NCBI RefSeq assembly: GCF_013248905.1
Contig: NZ_JABRVS010000001.1
Span: forward strand, 2,914,001 to 2,978,000
Origin: Shewanella sp. VB17
GTDB lineage: Bacteria > Pseudomonadota > Gammaproteobacteria > Enterobacterales > Shewanellaceae
Reading direction: 5' to 3'
Length of the DNA: 64,000 nucleotides
This document shows positions 53,161 through 61,469 of the stretch, in pieces. The position numbers and the translations under genes are program-made. The notes beneath the pieces are model-generated. The model did no database searches, was not told where the DNA came from, and saw nothing but the letters and a program-made list of their open reading frames with translations. Numbering within the stretch: position 1 is the first letter of the stretch; each line of letters opens with the position of its first letter.

Positions 53161-53520
53161 GTGGGGAGTATTTTAATTTTTTTACTTCTAATATACAAAC
53201 TGCAATTGACTGACCTCACTGATGTGATAGTACTTTTGTGACACATACAGATCCCAAAAGGCAGATTTAGCACCTTATCGATAGGTCGAACCCTTGGGTG
53301 TATTATGCAGCGCCCTTGCCTTTACATTACATTACCCCTAAGCATTAGCCCTTACGAACTATTCACCTTGTTAATTTAGTGTTTAACGCTATTTTCTGTG
53401 ATGAAAGTTTATTTATATACTTTGTCAATCCTGATTATGTATGAATAAGCTCAACAACAATCAATATAAACGTAAAGCAATGTTAATCACCTCTTATAGA
53501 ATATTCAATAGGAATATAAT
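53161..53520. other. Gene-free region between divergent genes
   Basis: No ORF, RNA gene or strong repeat seen. It must contain the promoters of the DsbA-like and DUF3103 genes. Confidence 0.5.
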
Positions 53521-54693
53521 ATGAAAAATTTTACTTTAATTTTGATGTTAACGGCTCCATTAATGACGGCATCGTCATTGAGTTACGCTAAACAAGTCCC
53601 TCCTAATGGGTTGTCCGAGCAACCAGCCATCGGCACAGTGTCCGACACTAAACGTGACATAGCACTTGAGCTGAGCCGTCAGTACAGTCACATCTCGTCT
53701 GTACTTCAATCGACGATTAATCAATATAATTTAACCATCGATGCTCAGCAGGCTTTTCAGTTAAGCGGTATTGATGATAGAAAATTGCAAGATGCAGAGT
53801 TGACAATACGAGCCGCAAAAGGCCTCAATATCCAAAATAATAATCAACTTGGTGAACGAAGTAATACAGAGGCCAACTTATTACAATTTAGGCTCGCTGA
53901 TGTCAGCATGCTATCTGATTGGCAACGAGGGGAAGCCCCGTTATTTGCATTTGAACCCGATGGAAATGACACACAATGGGCACATGTAGAAGCATATGAT
54001 CTTGACGGTAAAATCCATCTATTGGATGTATATGAACTACCGCAAAGACCGGTATTTGTTATTGGTTTGGATAAACAAAAAATGAATCAGGAAGGGTTAG
54101 CGGTCATGCGCAATATTCTGACATCAGGTATTTCGTTGGTCCCTCCTCAGCCACATGCCTTATCCAATCAGACCATATCGACCACAGTGATTAAACAGAT
54201 CAGTATGGAAGATGATCAAGAACCTTGGGTATCTGGCAAAGCAGAAATTTACGCGATTGTCACAGGTGTCAACCCTAGTCGAATGGCTCCTGTATTAGAT
54301 GTAGTTGACATGCCCTATTTGGATTACTCTGATACCCAATATTTCCCAAATCAGATCATCATACATTGGGAACGCTATCGTTGGGATGCTGCAGATCTGA
54401 TCTTAATGGAACATGATGACGGCACTAATTATAAAGAACTCGCCTCAGCACTACTGCTTGCAGCAGAACAAATTTTAAAGGCCATCCCTAATCCCGACGT
54501 TCAGGGTTACGCGATCATTGCCACCATAACTAATGGTCTTTTGTCAGTCATGCCTGATGGGTGGTTTACCAACGATGATGACTTTGTTGATGTGTATTAC
54601 ACGCTGCAAGAAGGCGATAATTATATTCATCATTCAGGTGCCGGTGCCAATGTTAAGGCGACATTTGAGCCATTGATGATTAACCAAAGGTAA
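53521..54693 (+). CDS. DUF3103 family exported protein
   Basis: A 390-residue protein with a signal peptide ending near SLSYAKQ. It contains SDWQRGEAPLFAFEPDG and VYELPQRPVFVIGLD, segments I associate with the DUF3103 family of Shewanella and Vibrio, and an acidic C-terminal part. Function unknown; probably periplasmic or secreted. Stands alone. Confidence 0.7.
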   Translation: MKNFTLILMLTAPLMTASSLSYAKQVPPNGLSEQPAIGTVSDTKRDIALELSRQYSHISSVLQSTINQYNLTIDAQQAFQLSGIDDRKLQDAELTIRAAKGLNIQNNNQLGERSNTEANLLQFRLADVSMLSDWQRGEAPLFAFEPDGNDTQWAHVEAYDLDGKIHLLDVYELPQRPVFVIGLDKQKMNQEGLAVMRNILTSGISLVPPQPHALSNQTISTTVIKQISMEDDQEPWVSGKAEIYAIVTGVNPSRMAPVLDVVDMPYLDYSDTQYFPNQIIIHWERYRWDAADLILMEHDDGTNYKELASALLLAAEQILKAIPNPDVQGYAIIATITNGLLSVMPDGWFTNDDDFVDVYYTLQEGDNYIHHSGAGANVKATFEPLMINQR

Positions 54694-54884
54694 TAATGTC
54701 ATTTTTTGTATAATTAGTGCTTAATATTTAGAGGCTTATTTATTTACCATGCGTTAGCCTCTTAGTCCCTCCTCACTTCTTCCTGACTCGCATTACCCGT
54801 CTCCTTGGCACATCAGCGCTATTGACTTATTGCCTAAACTAACCTTATACAGAGGCCGTATTCAAGTCGTACATTTTACTTAGC

Positions 54885-54920
54885 TATCAAATGATATATA
54901 CTAACACTATCAAATGGTAT
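54885..54920. promoter_or_regulatory. Repeated operator-like boxes upstream of xre-res
   Basis: TATCAAATGATAT (54885-54897) and TATCAAATGGTAT (54908-54920) are 23 bases apart, about two helical turns, and each is partly palindromic. They lie about 80 bases upstream of the antitoxin gene and look like autoregulation sites. The rest of 54694-54999 holds no gene. Confidence 0.55.
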
Positions 54921-55002
54921 TAATATTGATGTAGCAGCACACAGAATTAAATGCCTATCATTAAGATTGTGATCTGCTTGCTATTAATGAGGACTTATCG
55001 TG

Positions 55003-55455
55003 ATGACCAGCATAAATGTGTTTACCCCAACAAGTTCAGCCAATAAAGTGCTAAGTTTCTGGCAATTAGTCGGCTTACCAGCTCGAGGCACCCGTTTATA
55101 TACAGCCTTACATAATGGGCTGCCTTTCGAAATTTACGCTAAATTAGCACACATCTCAGGGCTTGAAAAATCGGAATTGGCTAACGCAACGGTCATTGCC
55201 AGTGCCACGCTACAGCGCAGAGCAAAAGCCGGAAAATTTAATAAAGATGAAAGTGATCGCCTCTATCGATTTGCTGAAGTCTACAAATCCGCATTGGATC
55301 TATTTGAAGGTCATGCCAAAGATGCCTCTACATGGTTAAAAAGTCCTGTTCGCGGTCTGGGTGGTAAACGTCCCATTGAAATGTTATCCACCTCAGCAGA
55401 AACAGAAGCGGTATTGAATCTTATTGGTCGATTAGAACACGGCGTATTTGCATGA
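55003..55455 (+). CDS. Xre/MbcA/ParS-type antitoxin
   Basis: Antitoxin of a RES-Xre pair, about 150 residues. The N-terminal Xre-like DNA-binding part includes LVGLPARGTRLYTALHNGLP and LAHISGLEKSELANATVIA; the C-terminal DUF2384 part has AFGGHAKDASTWLKSP-like and GGKRPIEMLSTSAETEAVLNLIG, split here, with the conserved PIEML loop that blocks the toxin. Start could be ATG 55003 or GTG 55000, both after GAGG. Its TGA overlaps the toxin ATG. Confidence 0.9.
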   Translation: MTSINVFTPTSSANKVLSFWQLVGLPARGTRLYTALHNGLPFEIYAKLAHISGLEKSELANATVIASATLQRRAKAGKFNKDESDRLYRFAEVYKSALDLFEGHAKDASTWLKSPVRGLGGKRPIEMLSTSAETEAVLNLIGRLEHGVFA

Positions 55456-55919
55456 TCACAGGCTATCGTATTGTTAAAAAAAAATGGGCAGCAAACGCCT
55501 TTGACGGTGAAGGTGCAAGGCTCTATGGCGGTCGCTGGAACAGTCGTGGGCAATCTTGTGTGTATTTAGCCGGATCTGAATCTCTGGCGATTTTAGAAGT
55601 ATTAGTTCACTTAGATAATGCTCAGCAAATTGAGCATTACGCCCTCTTCTCTGTCACTCTAGATGAACAAGATGTGTTGCGGCTGCAACAACAAAGCTTA
55701 CCCGGTAATTGGCAAGAAGATCCCGCTCCCTCTGATACTGCAGATTTAGGTGATGAGTGGTTAGCCAGTCAAAGTAGTTTGGCATTGTGTGTCCCCTCAA
55801 GCATCGTCGCCAGGGAGAACAATTATGTGCTTAATGTAACACATCCACATTTTGCCACTGTGCTAGAAAATCTGATTGAACTCGAATTCTCCATGGATAA
55901 TCGTTTACTCCCCAGATGA
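55452..55919 (+). CDS. RES-domain toxin
   Basis: NAD-degrading toxin of the RES family, 155 residues. It has the RES signature: Arg in GEGARLYGGRWNSRGQSCVYL with the conserved Arg and a Tyr, the SLAILEVLVHL helix with Glu, and a Ser/Asn-bearing LALCVPSSIVARENNYVLN. ATGA overlap with the antitoxin means strict coupling. Known RES toxins (e.g. MbcT, Res) deplete NAD+. The length is normal and the gene looks intact. Confidence 0.92.
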   Translation: MITGYRIVKKKWAANAFDGEGARLYGGRWNSRGQSCVYLAGSESLAILEVLVHLDNAQQIEHYALFSVTLDEQDVLRLQQQSLPGNWQEDPAPSDTADLGDEWLASQSSLALCVPSSIVARENNYVLNVTHPHFATVLENLIELEFSMDNRLLPR

Positions 55920-55937
55920 TGAGTAAGATGATCGCAT

Positions 55938-56879
55938 TTACATTTTAAAAAAATCCTGCCGATATATCAACTTGGCATTGGCTTGATATTGCGCCCATGC
56001 TTGCTCGCTCAAATGTGACATATCCGCCTTTCGAAGATGAATAAATGTCTGGTTTAATTGTGCTAATCCCGCTTGATAACGAACAATATCCTGTTCCTGC
56101 CGCATCACTTCTTGTTCTCTAAGCGTGATTGAAGCAACGTGTGCATTGGAAAGGTAGGTTTGCTGTAATTGTAACATCACTTGTTGTTTATCTGATGAGG
56201 ATAAATGATCAGGGATCAGAGTAACCCCATGTTCATATTTAGCCTGTTCTGTGTCTAGCGACAATGACATTAATTGTGTTTCCCAATGATCTATCAACGT
56301 TTCATAGACTGCGATAAAGGTGTCTGCATCGGTGACATCTTCAAGTCGTGCGCGCGCCTCTAGAGTAACGTCATACTGGGCATATATATCGACAAATAAC
56401 GTATTGGCTGTATCACCCCATATTTGCTGTTCTATCATTTTCACGTTTGCGACTTTATCGATTAAATCAACGTTTTGACTAAGCAAAATACTGCCTAACC
56501 GCTGATCACGTAAAAACGTATTATCAGGATAAAGCGATAATATTTCAAATCGATGACTCGTTAAGCTGCCCTGCGCTAGCGATAGTGCTTCATCACAATT
56601 ATTGGTTTGGTGGCATTGCTTCCAGAAATGTTCTAGTGCTGCAATTAATGGCGTTCCTGCAGCGCTAGCCAATACTGAAAAAGAGACTCTAGAGTGATTG
56701 ATAAGGGGTGGAGTTTTGTTGATATGGGTGTGAGCTTGACGGTGTACTGATTGTTGCTTAGCACTGACAAGATCAATAGAGGTTGGCAGGGGTATTGGCT
56801 TTACTCTATCATCAGCCGTTATAACATAAAAAGCACCGCACAAAAGTGCGATGCCTCCCCATATAAGCGCAGCTTTCAT
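55938..56879 (-). CDS. Membrane-anchored lipase-chaperone-like protein
   Basis: A 313-residue protein with one N-terminal helix (ALIWGGIALLCGAFYVI), a Pro-rich linker (about 25-70) and a long helical domain with Arg/Glu/Gln-rich repeats. This anchor-linker-helical scaffold resembles lipase-specific foldases (Lif). The ATG overlaps the stop of the sphingomyelinase gene (TAATG), so both are made together and it may fold or secrete that enzyme. The canonical Lif motif (R..FDY) is not evident, so this is tentative. Confidence 0.5.
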   Translation of the reverse strand: MKAALIWGGIALLCGAFYVITADDRVKPIPLPTSIDLVSAKQQSVHRQAHTHINKTPPLINHSRVSFSVLASAAGTPLIAALEHFWKQCHQTNNCDEALSLAQGSLTSHRFEILSLYPDNTFLRDQRLGSILLSQNVDLIDKVANVKMIEQQIWGDTANTLFVDIYAQYDVTLEARARLEDVTDADTFIAVYETLIDHWETQLMSLSLDTEQAKYEHGVTLIPDHLSSSDKQQVMLQLQQTYLSNAHVASITLREQEVMRQEQDIVRYQAGLAQLNQTFIHLRKADMSHLSEQAWAQYQANAKLIYRQDFFKM

Positions 56880-58252
56880 TAAAAAATCTCCGCCCCGACC
56901 GGAAAATGATCTGATAAATTCCAATCTCCCCATAACTGCGCTGCAGTACTACGTGGTACGTGTACCGTATTACGGTTGGACTTTTTGATGCCATGTTGAT
57001 TACTGACCAAAATGTAGTCTAAATATTCCACATTACCATTGTCAGCCACAACCTTACCCGCAAAGGCATTTATCCGTGGATCGAAGGTCGATTCTGTGTA
57101 GCCTGTGTATTGAGGCTCATCAGCTTCAAGATGCGCTAACATGCTCAGGTAATCATGTTCAAACTTGCGTTTATTGACATTAAAATCACCACCGTAAATA
57201 ACCGTTTCTGTGGCCGGTATATTAAGATCAGCAGCAAATTGGTGAATTTGCTGAAACTGACGTTGTCGATAGTCTCTTGCTATATCAGTATCATAAGAGG
57301 CTGTGTGCGTGGCAAACACATGGTACGCTTTCCCATTTTTAATCACCTCAGCATAATTCACACCTTTATCAGCAAAACAATCAGTACCCGCGCAATCAGG
57401 GAAAATATATTGGCTTTGATTAACAATGGGAAAGCGGCTTAAAATCGTTACCCCGCCATCATGAATGTTCATGCCTGGTTTATTCAACATGCGTGTCTGA
57501 TAAGGATATTCATCCGCTAATTGACGTAAAAATCCGTCCCTTCCTGCAGCAAATACTTCCTGTAACAATAGCACGTCATAGCCTTGCATCTGCTCTGGTA
57601 ATAGTGAAAATCGTTCGCTAATCTTTGAAGCAATCAGAGGAAGCGCCCAAATATTGTAGGTCATCACAGATAATACATCCGCGTCATCATTGGCCACTGG
57701 TGGCTGCTTTATGGGTGTCACAGTGTAATAAATATCATCATACCTAGCAGTTTTGCTGGCTTTCAATGCGAGTTCAATAGGCTGCTCAGCCACTATCATT
57801 GACTGCACTCTGTGTATTTCTCGATCATTTTTCCATAAAAGCGCAATATCAGCCGTACTCACGCCATGTTTGAGCGTTGAGCTAAACCTGTGCCCTTCGA
57901 CCTCTTGATGCAGAGTAAAATATTGTCCATCCTCATTCGTTAATTGCGTCTCAAATTGGTACTTATGATTATTTTTAACCCCCTCCCATCGATTAATGCT
58001 TAACACTAATTGACTCTCCCAAGGACCTAAGATCTGCGCTTGTTGGATCCATTCACTTCCTTCCTCTAACCTGTCACTACCAGTATGACTGACATCAATC
58101 GTCATCTGTGCTGCGGAGTTATTCGTGACGTAAATATCGGTATCGGCCAGTAAAGCAGGTGAGAAAATTAACAAACTGAATAAAACGCTAAACCCATTTA
58201 TACAACGAGATAAAAAAGAATAATGTGAATCTAAATAAGTCACTGCTGGCAT
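56879..58252 (-). CDS. Secreted sphingomyelinase C (DNase I-fold phosphodiesterase)
   Basis: Hydrolyses sphingomyelin to ceramide and phosphocholine, or a related phosphodiester. A 457-residue protein with an N-terminal signal peptide (FSVLFSLLIFSPALLA), an N-terminal beta domain (about 40-190) and the endonuclease/exonuclease/phosphatase domain with MTYNIW, LLLQEVF, FATHTAS, GGDFNV, YLDYILVS and SDHFPV, the Mg-binding and catalytic residues of neutral sphingomyelinases. GGAG six bases before ATG supports the start. Could act as a hemolysin. Confidence 0.88.
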   Translation of the reverse strand: MPAVTYLDSHYSFLSRCINGFSVLFSLLIFSPALLADTDIYVTNNSAAQMTIDVSHTGSDRLEEGSEWIQQAQILGPWESQLVLSINRWEGVKNNHKYQFETQLTNEDGQYFTLHQEVEGHRFSSTLKHGVSTADIALLWKNDREIHRVQSMIVAEQPIELALKASKTARYDDIYYTVTPIKQPPVANDDADVLSVMTYNIWALPLIASKISERFSLLPEQMQGYDVLLLQEVFAAGRDGFLRQLADEYPYQTRMLNKPGMNIHDGGVTILSRFPIVNQSQYIFPDCAGTDCFADKGVNYAEVIKNGKAYHVFATHTASYDTDIARDYRQRQFQQIHQFAADLNIPATETVIYGGDFNVNKRKFEHDYLSMLAHLEADEPQYTGYTESTFDPRINAFAGKVVADNGNVEYLDYILVSNQHGIKKSNRNTVHVPRSTAAQLWGDWNLSDHFPVGAEIF

Positions 58253-58609
58253 ATTGACTCCATATTATTGTAAATATTAACCAATACATTAATAAGTTAA
58301 TGTCGATTTGTTAGCTTGTTAAGTCAAAAAATACAGATAACGATTAACGAGCACCTCTTATTATTAGTAGATAAAATCAACAATTTCACACTTAATCTAA
58401 AAATAGAGGTGAGATAATAATGTGTTTTGTTTTTATCAATTATCTTTCAAGCAGTTACTTTAAAATTAACCCGCACAAGGTGAGTATTCACGGTTTATGC
58501 AAATTATATTCATTTCGAAAGATATAACCCCGAGATTTTTTTAACCAACATGAATAATGACGAATGATTATTCATTATTGTTTACAGTGGGATATTGAGA
58601 AAATGGATT
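58253..58609. other. AT-rich gene-free region
   Basis: No ORF or RNA gene visible. It must carry the sphingomyelinase promoter at its left end. Confidence 0.5.
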
Positions 58610-58646
58610 AAAAAAACCGACATTTAAAGGACTAAATGTCGGTTTT
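58610..58646 (-). terminator. Terminator after the VF530 gene
   Basis: AAAACCGACATTTA (58613-58626) and TAAATGTCGGTTTT (58633-58646) form a 14-bp stem with a 6-base loop; the minus strand continues in T residues. Confidence 0.9.
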
Positions 58647-58681
58647 CACTGGGTATGGCATTAACGCGATCAAACCATGAG

Positions 58682-59167
58682 TTATTTATTACCCCAAGGA
58701 TTATTTGGATCTTGCGACGGTTTAGCGCGATTATCGTTAGTTCGCGTTTTATAAGCACCATCGTGGACTTTCTTAGTGTAACCTTTACTGTTATTTGCTT
58801 TCATGGCTTCATAATCTGCTGTTGCCTTAGCCCGCATTTTTTCAATAAGCTCAATCGTGAGTGCTTCAGGTTTACGAGGAACAATCCCGTCAGCAAAACC
58901 GCGTTCGCGAGGCTTAAGTTCAAACTGTGCAGCGCTGCCTTTAGGCATACGTTTAAAACGGTAAAGGTAAAAACTTTCAACTCGCTCTCTCGCCCATTCT
59001 GTTTTTTTAAGAAACTTAAGGCACGCTTCATGAGAAGGATTAAGGTTAAAACATTCTAAACGCAAGGCGGTGTATAAAATCTTCCAATCATAAAACTTCA
59101 CCAACTCAGTGAGCATCACTTCAAGTTTAAGGCCATGTAATGGGTTATTTTGTTGCTCTTCAATCAT
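58682..59167 (-). CDS. VF530 (DUF2132) family protein with C-terminal extension
   Basis: The first about 70 residues (NNPLHGLKLEVMLTELVKFY, LNPSHEACLKFLKKTEWARERVE) match the VF530 domain, a small helical fold with DNA-binding-like structure found in Vibrio and others. The remaining about 90 residues are basic and rich in Lys/Asn, unlike the usual 70-80 residue family members. Function unknown. Ends in a strong terminator. Confidence 0.85.
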   Translation of the reverse strand: MIEEQQNNPLHGLKLEVMLTELVKFYDWKILYTALRLECFNLNPSHEACLKFLKKTEWARERVESFYLYRFKRMPKGSAAQFELKPRERGFADGIVPRKPEALTIELIEKMRAKATADYEAMKANNSKGYTKKVHDGAYKTRTNDNRAKPSQDPNNPWGNK

Positions 59168-59355
59168 GGGAGTGTCCCTATACTAATCTTCTCTTATCCC
59201 TCGATAATACCAAAGAAATCTTAATCTCTCCCATCGAAATGTCTTTTTTATGGATAAAGCTGCATTTTATTGCCATTTTGAGGACAGAGATAAACGCTAA
59301 AAAGTGTGACTGAGGCCCTTATCTCCAAAACGACTCGAATACTTGAGTAATTAAC

Positions 59356-59385
59356 TCGACATACTAGCGGCTAAATCTGTATAAT
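59356..59385 (+). promoter_or_regulatory. Sigma-70 promoter of ybiT
   Basis: TCGACA (59356-59361) and a perfect TATAAT (59380-59385) with an 18-base spacer, about 100 bases before the ybiT start. The rest of 59168-59491 holds no gene. Confidence 0.55.
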
Positions 59386-59491
59386 ACGCGACCTGATAAT
59401 TTACGCTATATGCACGTCTTATTTTGGCCTCACTTTTTATGCGAGCTTAGTCAAATAATTAACCTGCTAATTAACACCTGGGAACACGTCT

Positions 59492-61087
59492 TTGATTTCT
59501 ACCGCGAACATCACAATGCAGTTTGGTGCTGAGCCTCTGTTTGAAAACATTTCAGCTAAATTTGGACACGGCAACCGCTACGGGTTAATCGGTGCAAACG
59601 GTTGTGGTAAATCCACATTCATGAAAATCCTCAGTGGTGAGCTTGCGCCAAGTTCAGGTAATGTCTCAATTACACCGGGCCTAAAAGTCGGTACCTTGAG
59701 CCAAGATCAGTTCGCTTTTGAGCAATACAGTGTGGTCGACACTGTGATCATGGGCGATGCTAAGTTGTGGAAAGTGAAGCAAGAGCGCGATAATATTTAT
59801 GCGCTACCAGAAATGAGTGATGAAGATGGCATGAGAGTCGGCGATCTTGAGAGTCAATTTGCTGAAATGGATGGCTATAGCGCCGAAAGTCGTGCCGGTG
59901 AAATCTTACTCGAAGCCGGTATCGAAGAAAGTTTCCATTTTGGATTAATGCAGCAAGTGGCACCTGGCTGGAAATTGCGTGTTTTGCTTGCACAAGCCCT
60001 CTTTTCAAATCCAGACATATTGCTGCTCGATGAGCCAACCAATAACTTGGATATCCACACCATTAATTGGCTAGCTGAAGAACTCAACAAACGTAAGTGT
60101 ACCATGATCATCATTTCTCATGATCGACATTTTTTAAACACTGTCTGTACGCATATGGCCGATATTGATTATGGTGAACTGCGTATTTATCCTGGTAACT
60201 ACGAATACTTCATGGAAGCTTCAGGTCTTATTCAAGAGCAATTATTAGCGGGTAATGCTAAAAAAAGTGCTGAAATGGCCGAACTACAGGATTTTGTGAA
60301 TCGTTTTGGCGCGAATGCCTCTAAAGCCAAGCAAGCGAGTTCACGTGCTAAAAAATTAGATAAAATAAGCTTAGATGAAGTTAAATCATCGAGCCGTATG
60401 ACCCCTTCATTACGCTTTGATGAAAGTAAAAAAATGCATCGTCAAGCCTTGGTGATTGAAGAGCTGGGCCATGGATTCGAAGATCAGCTGCTATTTCAAG
60501 GAGGAAATTTAATTCTTGAAGCCGGTGCTAAGCTAGCCGTTATTGGTGAGAATGGGGTTGGTAAAACAAGCTTACTTCGCTGTTTAGTCGATGAGCTTAG
60601 CCATAATGAAGGCGTTATCAAGTGGTCTGAAAATGCCGCTATTGGGTATTGCCCTCAAGATAGCAGTCTCGATTTTGATAACGATCTGACTCTATTTGAC
60701 TGGATGTCTCAATGGCGCACACCTAAGCATAATGATCTTATGGTGCGGGGCATGCTAGGCCGTTTACTGTTTACTGACGATGATGCCAATAAAAAAGCCC
60801 GTAACTGTTCTGGTGGTGAGAAAAACCGTCTGTTATTTGGTAAGTTAATGATGCAAGACATTAACGTTCTAGTGATGGATGAACCCACGAACCACATGGA
60901 CATGGAAGCCATTGAAGCCTTAAATAATGCATTAAAGCTCTTTGAAGGCACCTTATTGTTCGTGAGTCACGACCGTGAATTTGTCTCATCACTGGCAACG
61001 CACATCATCGATGTCAAAGATAAAAAGCTCATAAACTTTCACGGCACATTCAATGAGTATTTAGCTAGCCAAGCTAAAGCCAAATAA
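59492..61087 (+). CDS. ybiT: ABC-F ATPase YbiT
   Basis: Ribosome-associated ABC-F protein with two ATPase domains, 531 residues. Walker A motifs GANGCGKST and GENGVGKTS, Walker B DEPTNNLD and DEPTNHMD, and the linker with ASKAKQASSRAKKLDKI are as in E. coli YbiT (530 residues); the second signature is CSGGEKNR, while the first, VAPGWKLR, is degenerate as in E. coli. TTG start at 59492. Single gene. Confidence 0.95.
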   Translation: MISTANITMQFGAEPLFENISAKFGHGNRYGLIGANGCGKSTFMKILSGELAPSSGNVSITPGLKVGTLSQDQFAFEQYSVVDTVIMGDAKLWKVKQERDNIYALPEMSDEDGMRVGDLESQFAEMDGYSAESRAGEILLEAGIEESFHFGLMQQVAPGWKLRVLLAQALFSNPDILLLDEPTNNLDIHTINWLAEELNKRKCTMIIISHDRHFLNTVCTHMADIDYGELRIYPGNYEYFMEASGLIQEQLLAGNAKKSAEMAELQDFVNRFGANASKAKQASSRAKKLDKISLDEVKSSSRMTPSLRFDESKKMHRQALVIEELGHGFEDQLLFQGGNLILEAGAKLAVIGENGVGKTSLLRCLVDELSHNEGVIKWSENAAIGYCPQDSSLDFDNDLTLFDWMSQWRTPKHNDLMVRGMLGRLLFTDDDANKKARNCSGGEKNRLLFGKLMMQDINVLVMDEPTNHMDMEAIEALNNALKLFEGTLLFVSHDREFVSSLATHIIDVKDKKLINFHGTFNEYLASQAKAK

Positions 61088-61101
61088 TAACCAAAAAAAA
61101 C

Positions 61102-61135
61102 AGGCATAAAGATGCTAAAAAGCCTCTTTATGCCT
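61102..61135. terminator. Hairpin after ybiT
   Basis: AGGCATAAAGA (61102-61112) and TCTTTATGCCT (61125-61135), a perfect 11-bp stem. The T-rich side is on the minus strand, so for ybiT it lacks a U tract and may act as a 3' stabiliser. Confidence 0.5.
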
Positions 61136-61469
61136 ACGCCACATCAAGAGACATTTTCCCCTTCTTTCTGCTTATCGATGCTAACAGTAGATGTTATTAC
61201 TATTTTTAAGCCCTCATCTATCAATATATTTCCACCTCATACAAACATCCTCAAATGACAAATTTTCTCTTTATAAACAATAAAATACCAATTACCGAAC
61301 TACTATCCACCCAAGTAACATACCTGATAAATACCCTATTCAACTGAATCTATAGCATAAAAACCATCCAAAAATGCCCTCATTGACTGAATATTGACTA
61401 CGCTTATGCGTGAGGAAAAAGATTGTTTTTAATCTATTTTGCTCCTCCAAACACAAAAGGAGAGTTGTA
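61136..61469. other. Gene-free region upstream of the TPP enzyme
   Basis: No gene or repeat stands out. It holds the promoter of the downstream operon. Confidence 0.5.
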
